Of a DNA stretch of 64,000 nt, positions 42,723 through 51,955 are shown one piece after another; position 1 is the first letter of the stretch, and each line of letters begins with the position of its first letter. The DNA lies in assembly GCA_028280415.1 (NCBI GenBank), contig JANQLV010000035.1, positions 1 through 64,000 on the forward strand, written 5' to 3'. The position numbers were made by a program, and so were the translations under genes. The stretch comes from Saprospiraceae bacterium. GTDB taxonomy: Bacteria > Bacteroidota > Bacteroidia > Chitinophagales > Saprospiraceae. A model generated the notes under the pieces. The model saw only the letters and a program-made list of their open reading frames with translations, was not told the origin of the DNA and did no database searches.

Positions 42723-44531
42723 ATGCAGGAACTTAGAAATGTAGCCATCATTGCGCACGTAGATCACGGGAAAACAACACTGGTAGATAAGATACTTTAT
42801 CAATGTAGCCTGTTTCGGGAAAATGAGGTGAAAAAAGAATTGATTCTCGACAATAATGATCAGGAGCGAGAAAGAGGTATTACTATACTTTCTAAAAACG
42901 TTTCCGTTGAATATAAAGGAGTAAAAATAAATGTAATTGATACGCCCGGTCACGCCGACTTTGGCGGAGAAGTAGAGCGAGTACTCAATATGGCAGATGG
43001 CGTCTTGTTAATCGTAGATGCATTTGAAGGGCCAATGCCCCAGACCAGGTATGTATTGAGCAAAGCTATTTCTCTGGGACTCAAACCCATCGTCGTGATC
43101 AATAAAGTAGACAAAGAAAACTGTCGACCGGAAGAAGTACAAGAAGATGTTTTCGAATTGATGTTTAATCTGGATGCCTCGGAGGATCAACTGGATTTTG
43201 CAACGGTTTACGGTTCTGCTAAAAATAACTGGATGGGGCCCGACTGGAACCAACCCACTGCCGATGTCACCTATTTACTGGATCAAATTCTGGAGCATAT
43301 ACCTGCACCGAAGCAAAATGAGGGGACTACGCAAATGCAAATTACTTCGATTGATTATTCCAATTATATCGGACGAATTGCAATCGGCAGAGTTACCCGC
43401 GGCAAGGTCTACAGTGGAAAGCCAATGTCTTTATTCAAAAGAGATGGAAAGATCGTCAAAACGCATATTAAAGAACTCTATACTTTTTCCGGTTTAGGGA
43501 AAGAAAAAGCAGAGGTTGTACACTGTGGTGACCTTTGCGCCATCAGTGGTATAGAAAACTTTGATATCGGAGATACCATTGCCGATTTCGAAAATCCGGA
43601 GGCACTGCCACCAATAGCAATTGACGAACCAACAATGAGTATGCTCTTCACCGTTAATAATTCTCCATTTTTCGGAAAGGAAGGTGAATACGTAACCAGC
43701 CGCCACCTGAGGGATCGTTTATTCAAAGAGTTAGAAAAAAACCTTGCCTTGAGAGTACAGGAAACAGATTCTCCAGATTCCTATATGGTTTTCGGAAGAG
43801 GTGTTATGCATTTATCTGTATTAATTGAGACTATGCGCCGGGAAGGTTATGAGTTGCAGGTTGGTAAACCGAGAGTTATTATCAAAGAAGTGGATGGTAT
43901 AAAATCAGAACCAATAGAATTATTGTCTATTGACCTGCCCGAACCTGTATCCGGTAAAGTGATTGAGATTGTCAATCAGCGCAAAGGGGAAATGACCGTT
44001 ATGGAACCCAAAGGGGATTTGATGCATCTGGAATTCGAAATTCCCTCCCGGGGAATTATCGGGCTGCGAAATTCTGTACTGACGCTTACAGCAGGAGAAG
44101 CAACAATATCCCATCGTTTCATCAAATTCGCTCCCTGGAAAGGAGAAGTTCCTTCCCGAAATAAAGGCGTATTAATCGTACATGAGACCGGTACAACGAT
44201 TCCTTTTGCTTTGAATAAACTACAGGAAAGAGGTAAATTTTTTGTGCCGCCGGGCGTTGATGTTTACGAAGGTCAGATTGTCGGAGAGCATTCCCGGGAT
44301 AATGATCTGCTCGTCAATGTTATTAAAACCAAGAAGCTGACCAATATGCGTTCTGCCGGCGCGGATGATAAAGTAAAACTTGCCCCGCCAATCATCTTTT
44401 CGCTGGAACAATCCATGGAATATATTGATGATGACGAATATGTCGAAGTCACTCCCAAGAGCATCCGGCTCCGGAAAATACTGCTGAAGGAACACGAGCG
44501 AAAACGTGCAGCTAATGCTAAACTGAACTAG
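42723..44531 (+). CDS. typA: ribosome-associated translational GTPase TypA/BipA
   Basis: A 602-residue GTPase of the EF-G/EF-4 type that binds 70S ribosomes and assists growth under stress and large-subunit assembly. G1 is AHVDHGKTTLVD, the switch contains RERGITILSKN, G3 is DTPGHADFGGEVERV, and G4 is VINKVDK. Domain V and the BipA-specific C-terminal domain (MRSAGADDKVKLAPP, EYVEVTPKSIRLRK) are complete. The length is standard. It is a single-gene unit, with its own promoter and a hairpin after the stop. Confidence 0.97.
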   Translation: MQELRNVAIIAHVDHGKTTLVDKILYQCSLFRENEVKKELILDNNDQERERGITILSKNVSVEYKGVKINVIDTPGHADFGGEVERVLNMADGVLLIVDAFEGPMPQTRYVLSKAISLGLKPIVVINKVDKENCRPEEVQEDVFELMFNLDASEDQLDFATVYGSAKNNWMGPDWNQPTADVTYLLDQILEHIPAPKQNEGTTQMQITSIDYSNYIGRIAIGRVTRGKVYSGKPMSLFKRDGKIVKTHIKELYTFSGLGKEKAEVVHCGDLCAISGIENFDIGDTIADFENPEALPPIAIDEPTMSMLFTVNNSPFFGKEGEYVTSRHLRDRLFKELEKNLALRVQETDSPDSYMVFGRGVMHLSVLIETMRREGYELQVGKPRVIIKEVDGIKSEPIELLSIDLPEPVSGKVIEIVNQRKGEMTVMEPKGDLMHLEFEIPSRGIIGLRNSVLTLTAGEATISHRFIKFAPWKGEVPSRNKGVLIVHETGTTIPFALNKLQERGKFFVPPGVDVYEGQIVGEHSRDNDLLVNVIKTKKLTNMRSAGADDKVKLAPPIIFSLEQSMEYIDDDEYVEVTPKSIRLRKILLKEHERKRAANAKLN

Positions 44532-44537
44532 CAAAAA

Positions 44538-44559
44538 GCCACTTCCCGGAGGAAGTGGC
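44538..44559 (+). terminator. typA terminator hairpin
   Basis: GCCACTTCC and GGAAGTGGC form a perfect 9-bp GC-rich stem with a 4-base loop, six bases after the typA stop. The plus-strand tail is only weakly T-rich, while the minus strand has five T, so it may act in both directions. Confidence 0.8.
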
Positions 44560-45180
44560 CATAGTCTTATCCCTATTCTAACACCTAATGAGAGCGGGCA
44601 TAAGCCAGATAGAAAGGTGAAAAGACCATTTTCACACCTCATTAATGAGGATATATGTCTATTCTCTTATTTTTACATTAAAATGCTCTGGGTAAAACGC
44701 TCTTTTAATATTTAATTCAGCTGTTCGCCTATCAATAACGAACATATTATTACAAAAAATATTTGTAATATTTTTATAATATTCTAAAATTCTATTAACA
44801 GAGACACAGCTGATCGCATCCTTTAAAAATGCGTTTTTAGCTTATTATAGAGAGAAGTCAAAGTACCGAAAATTCTATACCATCACTCCAAATTTAAAAA
44901 AAAATATTTATAATCCTATTGAGCTATCCGAATTTACAGCCTGACTGTAATATATATGACCATCAGATTCAAAAAAGGCTTTAAACGGCCTCAGAATTCA
45001 CAACCTTTCAGGCTTTGATTTGTTAATGCCAGAAGCTTTATAGGCAGATTAAACCTGTAAAACAAATAGAGCAGCACCCGAAGGTACTGCTCTGGTAATA
45101 GTTAGTGTCTCATAATATGTGTGTATTATCTTTGAATCGGTATGTATCTGCTTACCCTGTTTTCATTTCCATCGATAGAA
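44560..45180. other. AT-rich intergenic, no gene seen
   Basis: About 620 bases hold no supported gene. Small symmetric elements occur: CCTCATTAATGAGG (a 14-bp palindrome near 44640) and ATTACAAA/TTTGTAAT around 44755. Their role is unknown. The terminator at 45068 belongs to the minus-strand gene to the right. Confidence 0.4.
45068..45093 (-). terminator. terminator of the Cys-rich secreted protein gene
   Basis: On the minus strand AGAGCAGTACC pairs with GGTGCTGCTCT (11 bp with one U-G pair) around a UUCG tetraloop, followed by a T-rich stretch. It is 87 bases beyond the stop of the gene at 45181. Confidence 0.75.
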
Positions 45181-45942
45181 TTAGGTCTCATCAGACCAAT
45201 CAATTCCTTCCCGGGTTCCGTTCCAGTCATTTTGATAAGCCGTGTCCGTACAAACCCTGGCGCTCTCGGCAGTCAGCACATTAATCATTAAAGTATTGGT
45301 AGACAAGCAAAGGACCCTAGCATTAATGGTAGCACTACTGTAAGTGCTTGCAAAATTTGTGAATATGAGTTCATGCCAGCCGGTATTGAGGGCCACTTCT
45401 GTACAAAACCTGGTCTTCGATATACAACTATTGCTTCTTAGGCAAGCTTCCTCTATCGCAAGAAAATCCGTACACATCGTAGAAACAAAAAGCGAGAAAA
45501 AAGGAAAATCAATTTTTCTTTCAGCGTTCGAATTGAGATCGCAGAAAAATATTTCTTTAGTAAAATTATTTAATTTATTGCCTAATAATTTTGCTACTGA
45601 CTGGAACTCCATTTCATCAAAAATGGGTAAAATAAAGTAATTATTTTTTCTGGTACTTTTAAAATAAAAATATCTTTTATCAATATTTTTTTGTTCCTGA
45701 ACTAAAGTATGGCTGTCTGTTGTATAAAATTTTATCCAGAAGTTTTTTGGAATTTTTTCACCAATATGGTATTGATTATTTTCATTAATATCCCGCCACG
45801 AAAAACATCCAACAAGTCCTGCCCGATCATCTCCGGTAATATTATTGGCGACTACCTGATTGTTCCCCCAGCCCGGTAAAAGCAAGAGTAAAATACTCTT
45901 ATACAAAGCTTTCAGAAAAGAACCATGAAGATTTAAAATCAT
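45181..45942 (-). CDS. Cys-rich secreted protein of unknown function
   Basis: A 253-residue protein. The N-terminus has a hydrophobic signal-like run (ALYKSILLLLLPGW). The first half is Lys/Asn/Phe-rich. The second half holds at least eight Cys in a compact region (FFCDLN, TMCTDF, EACLRSNSC, RFCTEV, VLCLST, RVCTDT), as expected for a disulfide-stabilised exported domain. No known family is recognised and no T9SS signal is seen. The ATG at 45942 is favoured over the TTG at 45975. It stands alone in strongly AT-rich DNA, which may mark recent acquisition. Confidence 0.55.
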   Translation of the reverse strand: MILNLHGSFLKALYKSILLLLLPGWGNNQVVANNITGDDRAGLVGCFSWRDINENNQYHIGEKIPKNFWIKFYTTDSHTLVQEQKNIDKRYFYFKSTRKNNYFILPIFDEMEFQSVAKLLGNKLNNFTKEIFFCDLNSNAERKIDFPFFSLFVSTMCTDFLAIEEACLRSNSCISKTRFCTEVALNTGWHELIFTNFASTYSSATINARVLCLSTNTLMINVLTAESARVCTDTAYQNDWNGTREGIDWSDET

Positions 45943-46154
45943 ATTGACTTTATGAATAAGCACTAATTGATTCAATCAATTTTTATAGCTTTCAGGGGCT
46001 CGATTTTATTCCTTTTAAAAAGAATAATTATGAGAAAGGAAGGTCAAAATTCATACCAAAGATATTTATTTTTATAATATGTTATATTTTTTTACACTTG
46101 AATTATTCATCAAAAAATCAATCAAAAAAAGATTAAAAATTCGTCAAAAAAGAA

Positions 46155-46185
46155 AAAGAACTTTATGTTGTAAAGTTCTTTTTTT
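46155..46185. terminator. AT-rich terminator-like hairpin
   Basis: Perfect 11-bp arms AAAGAACTTTA and TAAAGTTCTTT with a 5-base loop and T runs on both strands. On the minus strand it could end the PhoD transcript, though 470 bases past its stop. Confidence 0.55.
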
Positions 46186-46536
46186 AATAAATATATATTA
46201 AAATATAATTTTTCCAGTTGCTTTGTTAATTGGTTTTCCTAAGTCTTGATGCGTGTTTTTTGATTTATAAATCAAAAAAATGAGAGCTGTGGTTTGCAAC
46301 TGGTCAATAATAGCCAATCAGTGAAATCGAGATTACTAGAACAAATCTATAAATCCCGTAAAAATAGACTGAATAAATATTTGGAAAATGATAGCAGATG
46401 CATTGATAATAAATGACTCAATGAATATCTATCTAGCTGTGGGGTCGATCTTTATATTAAAAATCTAACAAACATGTAGTAAGCAATCACTATGCCAATT
46501 AGATTTAATATAACATACGTACATTACTGCAAAGCA

Positions 46537-46569
46537 ATTCTTTTGTTACAAAAGAATCGGTTTTTTTTT
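46537..46569 (+). terminator. terminator-like hairpin with T9 tail
   Basis: ATTCTTTTG and CAAAAGAAT are perfect 9-bp arms with a 3-base loop, then CGG and nine T on the plus strand. No plus-strand gene is seen upstream. Confidence 0.45.
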
Positions 46570-46649
46570 GCTTTGTTCCGGGTTTTAAGAAAGTATGTCC
46601 AACATTGTCATGATGTGCATGGTTCTAGCCAAACCTGCCAAGCCAAAAT

Positions 46650-47696
46650 TTAATATTCCAGCCGTTGTTTTAAAAAGGATTCATTATTAAGTCCTTTAAT
46701 TTCAGCAGTCAGAATTGGTTGACCTGATTGCCAATCGATATGCAACAAGCCAAAATTTCTTTTAATAATTAGTTCTCCCGAACGGTGCTGATTTTTTTCG
46801 GAGCCAGGCTTGCTCCAGGTATGTGTGAGGCCGCTCGAAGTCAGTTCGTAGACCGGGTAATCCAGGTCCTCGATTTGATATTTTGAAAATTCGGCAATAT
46901 GTCTGTCCCCGCTGATCAAAACGGGATGCTTTATTTTAGTTTGAGCAATTAACCTAAAAAACCTGTTTCTGGCAGTTGGAAAATTTGCCCATTTCTCCCA
47001 ACCATGGTCTTCCGGAATAAATTGAATCCCCGAGCCAATGATATGGACCTGCGCATCACTTTCAGATAATTCCTTTTCGAGCCATTGCCATTGTTCCTCT
47101 CCCAGAATATCCCCATCCATATTGGCTTTGTATCTTCTACCTGGCGCTTCATCCTTTACCAGATCATCCCGGAAATACCGGGCATCCAGAAGGATTATTT
47201 TCACCTTTTTGCCCTCTTTGCCAAAACTGTAAGATTGATAAGCCCCCGTATGCTTTTTTCTTACCGCCTCACTCTTATCCACATCCAGAAAATCCAGCAT
47301 TAGTTTTTTGCTTTCCATTTTTTTAGGATAATGCTTACCTGCATCATTTTCACCATAATCGTGATCATCCCAAATCCCCAGTACCGGACAGCTTTGCAAA
47401 AGCTTTTGGTATTCCGAATTACTCTTCTGCTTATCGTATTTTTCTTTCATGACCTTCATGTCTTCCGTATCGGCATAAACATTATCTCCCAGCCAGATCC
47501 ATAGATCGGGTTTATTGGCAATAATGTATTGCCACATATCCTGGCTTTTGTTTTGATTATTACATGAACCAAAAGAAACAGTCGTCAGGGTTTTATTATA
47601 ATCGGGATCAAGGCTTGCATTTACTGTTTTTTTCCCTACTTTTTGATTACAGGTAAATACAAATAAGAGTAAGGGTATAAAAAGGAACTTCTTCAT
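46650..47696 (-). CDS. PhoD-type alkaline phosphatase lipoprotein
   Basis: A 348-residue exported phosphodiesterase/phosphatase. It has a lipoprotein signal (PLLLFVFTCNQ, Cys16) and a metallophosphatase core: FGSCNNQN, LWIWLGDNVYAD, GIWDDHDYGENDAG, and HPVLISGDRHIAEF near the end. These are the PhoD-family metal ligands. It releases phosphate from phosphodiesters outside the cytoplasm. It is shorter than classical PhoD and lacks the N-terminal Fn-like domain, as is common in Bacteroidota. The gene lies 142 bases below the Gfo/Idh gene on the same strand. Confidence 0.9.
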   Translation of the reverse strand: MKKFLFIPLLLFVFTCNQKVGKKTVNASLDPDYNKTLTTVSFGSCNNQNKSQDMWQYIIANKPDLWIWLGDNVYADTEDMKVMKEKYDKQKSNSEYQKLLQSCPVLGIWDDHDYGENDAGKHYPKKMESKKLMLDFLDVDKSEAVRKKHTGAYQSYSFGKEGKKVKIILLDARYFRDDLVKDEAPGRRYKANMDGDILGEEQWQWLEKELSESDAQVHIIGSGIQFIPEDHGWEKWANFPTARNRFFRLIAQTKIKHPVLISGDRHIAEFSKYQIEDLDYPVYELTSSGLTHTWSKPGSEKNQHRSGELIIKRNFGLLHIDWQSGQPILTAEIKGLNNESFLKQRLEY

Positions 47697-47838
47697 AGTT
47701 TTGTTTTAAGACCGTACGGAATGCTTTGCCATCAATAGTTTATCGGGCAAATCAAGAATAATACTTTTACTCGCGTAATTTAGAGTAAAAAATATAATAC
47801 AGGGAAAACCTTAATTTAAAAAATCTTTAAATATCCTC

Positions 47839-48876
47839 TTAATTCAATGAAAAGTGGGAATCGCTTTTAGGTTGCGTCAATTTAGTGTATCGGTCATTAT
47901 TCGGATAGTAAATACCGGCAATCATTCGGATTTCATCCAGCAGTTCTATCAGATCAAGACTAAAATGATGGCTGAGTAACTCACTACCTAGTTTTTTGGC
48001 TCTCAGGCATCGCTGTACTTCTTCAATTTCGTATTTATAACCATTGCTATCGTATTCGAAAAAATAATCCTTGGGATCTTTTCCATCGACCATTAAAGTA
48101 AGACTGGTAGGCTCATGCCAACGGGGATTAATTCTAATCGTTCCTTTCGTGCCGTAGATATAGGCTTCGGTGGCCGTTTTGGTAATGATTGAAGAATGTA
48201 GAATGGCCAGTTTATTCTTGGGATATTTCAGCAACATCCCACACATTTCATCAACATTGCTTTGCCCAATATTGGCTACGGCTTTGATACTGGTGGGTTT
48301 TCCCAATAATAACAAGGATAAGAAAACCGGATAAATCCCCACATCAAGCAATGAGCCTCCTCCAAGGTTCTGATCAAATAAACGGCTATTAGGGTCAAAT
48401 TTTGCTTTAAACCCAAAATCTGCCTTCACAGATATCACTTCTCCGATCGTTCCCCGTTCAATAATATTAAGCGTCTTTTTGATGGTCGGTAAAAAACGAG
48501 TCCAGAGTGCTTCCATCAGAAACGTATTATTATTCTTGGAAGCAGCAATCATCCTTCGGACCTCGGCGGCATTAATGGCGAAAGGTTTTTCACAAAGTAC
48601 CGGTATTTTGTTATTCAGACACATTATGGCATTCGCACAATGAGAGACATGCGGGGTAGCAATATAGACAACATCCAATTTGGGGCAACTTAAAAGCTCC
48701 CGATACGATCCATAGCAAAAAGCAGCATTATAGGTTTTCCCAAATGCTTCAGCTTTTTCAAGGGAACGGGAAGCTACCGCGTGCAATCTAGCATTTTTGA
48801 CTACCTGTAAGTCCTGGGCGAACTTATGAGCAATTTTGCCAAGACCGATAATACCCCAATTATAAATTTTCGCCAT
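47839..48876 (-). CDS. Gfo/Idh/MocA family oxidoreductase (cytoplasmic)
   Basis: A 345-residue NAD(P)-dependent dehydrogenase without a signal. The Rossmann motif is WGIIGLGKIAHKFAQDL, and the catalytic motif is VLCEKPFAINAAE. The second domain contains GGGSLLDVGIYPV, typical of trans-1,2-dihydrobenzene-1,2-diol or glucose-fructose oxidoreductase-like members. Substrate unknown, probably a sugar or polyol. The ATG at 48876 is chosen; the longer frame to 48960 adds an unrelated extension. It is divergent from the BASS transporter across a spacer with a 12-bp palindrome. Confidence 0.9.
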   Translation of the reverse strand: MAKIYNWGIIGLGKIAHKFAQDLQVVKNARLHAVASRSLEKAEAFGKTYNAAFCYGSYRELLSCPKLDVVYIATPHVSHCANAIMCLNNKIPVLCEKPFAINAAEVRRMIAASKNNNTFLMEALWTRFLPTIKKTLNIIERGTIGEVISVKADFGFKAKFDPNSRLFDQNLGGGSLLDVGIYPVFLSLLLLGKPTSIKAVANIGQSNVDEMCGMLLKYPKNKLAILHSSIITKTATEAYIYGTKGTIRINPRWHEPTSLTLMVDGKDPKDYFFEYDSNGYKYEIEEVQRCLRAKKLGSELLSHHFSLDLIELLDEIRMIAGIYYPNNDRYTKLTQPKSDSHFSLN

Positions 48877-48972
48877 ACCAATAAGTTGTAGTACTCTAAG
48901 GTAATAAAAAAACGATTGATTAGGAATGAACCCGAAGTGAAAACAGTATATTTTTGCCAAACACTTGTCAGT

Positions 48973-48984
48973 TATACCGGTATA
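48973..48984. promoter_or_regulatory. 12-bp palindrome in a divergent promoter region
   Basis: TATACCGGTATA is perfectly symmetric. It sits between the divergent Gfo/Idh (48876) and BASS transporter (49119) starts. It could be an operator for either; short palindromes of this size also occur by chance. Confidence 0.3.
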
Positions 48985-49118
48985 CGGAGAAAGTAAAAAA
49001 TGTATGCAAAAACCAAGAAATATTCTCGAAGTCAGGGATTTGAGAGTCGAAAGTATTCATGCGCTTTAAAAGCATGTTTTTTTCAGCATAAGCATTTTTT
49101 TGTCTATTTTGGCTGATT

Positions 49119-50015
49119 ATGGATGCAATCGACGCAATCCGGATCAATTTTGATCCCGGTCAGCTGAGCTTACTTAATATTTGTCTTGCTTTTTTGATGT
49201 TTGGAGTAGCCCTGGACATTAAGATTTCGGATTTCAGGTATATACTTAAGAATCCCAAAATGGCGATCATTGGATTGACTTCTCAGCTATTGCTTTTACC
49301 CATTCTGACCATTATACTCGCTTACCTTTTCAATCCTCCGGCCAGCGTAGCTATGGGAATGGTATTGATTGCAGCCTGCCCCGGCGGTAATGTTTCCAAT
49401 TTTATGGTTCATTTGTCAAAAGCCAACTCGGCCCTCTCGGTTATGTTAACTTCCATTACTACGATCTCCGCAGTTGTACTCACTCCGATTGCCTTTAGTT
49501 TTTGGTCCGCTCAGGTCCCGGGAACCGAATCGCTCCGATCAACGATCTATGTCGATCCAATAGATATGGTCTACACCATTATTCAACTGATTATGATTCC
49601 CTTAGTAATCGGAATGGCCATCAATCATTATTATGAAAAAATAGCCAACAAGATCAGATTGCCCGTAAAGGTGCTCAGCATTTTGATTTTTATGAGTTTT
49701 GTCATTTTCGCCGCCATTGGCAATTATGACAATATCGTCAACCATGTAGGAAAGGTATTCTGGATTGTACTGGTACACAATAGCCTGGGGTTTTTGCTCG
49801 GCTATTCCTGGGCCAAATTGTTCCGACTTGCAAAAGACGATGTCCATGCCATCTCTATTGAAACCGGGATACAAAATTCAGGACTGGGTTTGATTTTAAT
49901 TTTTAACTTCTTCGATGGTATCGGTGGAATGGCGATGATCACCGCCTGGTGGGGAATCTGGCATTTGGTTTCCGGTTTTTGCCTGGCCATGTGGTGGAGT
50001 CGGAGAAAGCGCTAA
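49119..50015 (+). CDS. bile acid:sodium symporter (BASS) family transporter
   Basis: A 298-residue inner-membrane protein with about nine hydrophobic segments. BASS-family features are FGVALDIKISDF near the start and the crossover region GMVLIAACPGGNVSNFMVHLSKANSALSV in parts, plus SIETGIQNSGLGLIL in the second half. Such proteins import organic acids (pyruvate, pantothenate, bile-acid-like compounds) with Na+. Substrate not evident. Its last four bases overlap the stop of the convergent T9SS gene. Cytoplasmic enzymes that would reveal the substrate are absent. Confidence 0.92.
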   Translation: MDAIDAIRINFDPGQLSLLNICLAFLMFGVALDIKISDFRYILKNPKMAIIGLTSQLLLLPILTIILAYLFNPPASVAMGMVLIAACPGGNVSNFMVHLSKANSALSVMLTSITTISAVVLTPIAFSFWSAQVPGTESLRSTIYVDPIDMVYTIIQLIMIPLVIGMAINHYYEKIANKIRLPVKVLSILIFMSFVIFAAIGNYDNIVNHVGKVFWIVLVHNSLGFLLGYSWAKLFRLAKDDVHAISIETGIQNSGLGLILIFNFFDGIGGMAMITAWWGIWHLVSGFCLAMWWSRRKR

Positions 50016-51874
50016 CGCAGGAGCAATACATCACCGGAATACTGAATAAGCTCTCCATCCAGGAATCTAATTTCCGCCAGATATACATAAACACCAACAT
50101 TAGCTGGTTTGCCCTTGAATGTACCATCCCATCCACTGGAACTCGCTCCGGAAATAAAATCCCTGCCTTCGTAAACTACCGCTCCCCAACGATTGAACAC
50201 TTGGAAACTTTGAATACTTTCTACATTGGGAGCGATCACAATCGGCGCAAAATAGTCATTGATTCCATCAAAATTTGGAGAAAAAATATTGGGGATATAG
50301 ACTTTTCTTATTTTTTCAACTTCTATGAAAACCGAATCTACTGCTACACATTCATCATCCGAAACAGCAGTCAAATAGTAATACTGAGAGTTCGTTGGAA
50401 AGATTTCGAAGCCAAGACAATCCATTGCACAACCCTCTACCTCTGGTGACCAGGTAGAGGCAATTAGTTCATCATTAACCATTGCTTCAATCTCTACCGA
50501 TTCGCCCAATTGAATACTCCAATCCGGTCCCAGTTCAATTATAAATTGTTCGGGGTTTTCGATCAGTGCCTCCAAAGTCAAATTGCAACCAAATCGATCT
50601 TGAATAAGTACTTCATAATTGCCAGCCAACAGATTTGTAATCAAAGGCAAATCCGTCATTATTTCACCATCTATCACAAAATTATACGGAAGATAACCTC
50701 CGCTAAGGTTTTCTATCATAATACTACCTCCGGTTTCACCAAAACAGACAGGACTGGTCGTAGTCACTTCTGCCTGTATCCCCATATCCGGCACAATCGT
50801 CAAATCCAAGGTTACAATACTATCACAGCCAATCGAGGAAATCAGGCTGTCCGTATAAATTCCGGCCTCGCTATACATGCTATTGCCTTGCACATAAGTG
50901 AGTCCTTCACAGATGGTATCAATTACATTCCAGAATTTCGGTACAACCTCGATCACTTTGACATTAGAGACGACCCGACATTTGGAATTATCCAGGCTGG
51001 AACTACTGTTCGCCAATAGATAACGATAATAATAAAAGCCAGTATTTACCTCCGTATGAAAAAAACTCATCCCGTTCGCTCCCGAAATATCTTCCCAGGT
51101 CAATCCCTCATCAAAACTTTGTTGCCACTGGAAAAAAGGGGTATTATATTGCTCTCCCGTCACTGTAGCAAAAATTTCAATTGGATCACCATCTTCGCAG
51201 ATACTTTCGACTTCTTCCGGTAAAATCTGGGCAAGCGGTCCGCAAGGAAGAAAAGTGATATTATCAATTGCCAAATCGTTACCAATCCCTCCGGGTGCAT
51301 TATTGCGCAATGACAAGGTAACACTTGTCTGTCCGGGGCCGGTAGTGAACGTAAAACCATAGGTATTCCAGTTATCGGTTTGCGGAATATCTCCGGTATT
51401 ATACATTGTAATGTTGTCAAGCATGAAAGATACGTTTGGGCGAATATGGCCTCCTATCCCCACGCGAATGAGATTGATTACATCTGCCGAAAATTCATAA
51501 AGGGTATTCTCACATAAATCATCTACCTGCTGTTCGTAAAAAAGTCCTGGCGAAAAACTTGCATTAACGACCATCATATAGCCTTCAAGGTTATTACTAT
51601 TATCCTGGATGGTCAGCCAGGTAGGGTACAAATTGAGCCAGGTCGCCGTATTATTGGTCAGGGTATAATAACCATCCGGCGGAGGAACATCCGTGGTGTA
51701 AATATACCCGGGAGCAATCCCGGGGTCAGTGAGCAAAACATTATCTGATCCGAAACCAAAATCACCGTCTTCAAAAATATTCTCACCAAGATTGCCATCA
51801 CAAACCTGTGCGGTTGCAAAGGCAAAGCAGAGCAAGCAAAATACCAACGATACAAAACAACTTCTCATTTTCAT
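50012..51874 (-). CDS. T9SS surface protein with type B (gliding-associated) sorting domain
   Basis: A 620-residue exported protein. A signal peptide (LVFCLLCFAFATAQ) is followed by a carbohydrate-binding/jelly-roll-like domain (about 20-210, NIFEDGDFGFGSDN to LAIDNITFLPCG). An Ig-like stretch then holds one unit of the same GCDSIVTLDL repeat seen 18 times in the 1,567-residue protein. A SprB-type repeat comes next (TTSPVCFGETGGSIMI, YEVLIQDRFGC). The C-terminal gliding-associated domain has IPNIFSPNFDGINDYF, VFNRWGAVVYEG and VYVYLAEIRF. It is exported by T9SS and held at the surface; adhesion is the likely role. Start ATG 51874 or 51868 are both possible. Confidence 0.88.
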   Translation of the reverse strand: MKMRSCFVSLVFCLLCFAFATAQVCDGNLGENIFEDGDFGFGSDNVLLTDPGIAPGYIYTTDVPPPDGYYTLTNNTATWLNLYPTWLTIQDNSNNLEGYMMVVNASFSPGLFYEQQVDDLCENTLYEFSADVINLIRVGIGGHIRPNVSFMLDNITMYNTGDIPQTDNWNTYGFTFTTGPGQTSVTLSLRNNAPGGIGNDLAIDNITFLPCGPLAQILPEEVESICEDGDPIEIFATVTGEQYNTPFFQWQQSFDEGLTWEDISGANGMSFFHTEVNTGFYYYRYLLANSSSSLDNSKCRVVSNVKVIEVVPKFWNVIDTICEGLTYVQGNSMYSEAGIYTDSLISSIGCDSIVTLDLTIVPDMGIQAEVTTTSPVCFGETGGSIMIENLSGGYLPYNFVIDGEIMTDLPLITNLLAGNYEVLIQDRFGCNLTLEALIENPEQFIIELGPDWSIQLGESVEIEAMVNDELIASTWSPEVEGCAMDCLGFEIFPTNSQYYYLTAVSDDECVAVDSVFIEVEKIRKVYIPNIFSPNFDGINDYFAPIVIAPNVESIQSFQVFNRWGAVVYEGRDFISGASSSGWDGTFKGKPANVGVYVYLAEIRFLDGELIQYSGDVLLLR

Positions 51875-51955
51875 CCGAATTAATCCGTATTTTAAATTTA
51901 AGACAATAATTACCAAAATAAGATGAGTAAGTGTTAAATTATTCCTATTGTCGGT

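Larger units (their letters stand above)
45943..46649. other. AT-rich, hairpin-dense intergenic region
   Basis: About 700 bases without a supported gene but with three strong symmetric elements. AAAGAACTTTA/TAAAGTTCTTT with a T run spans 46155-46185. A perfect 24-bp palindrome with arms TTTTTTGATTTA lies at 46256-46279. ATTCTTTTG/CAAAAGAAT followed by nine T spans 46537-46569. The first and third look like plus-strand terminators, yet no plus-strand gene precedes them. A small RNA between 46186 and 46537 is possible. Confidence 0.45.
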
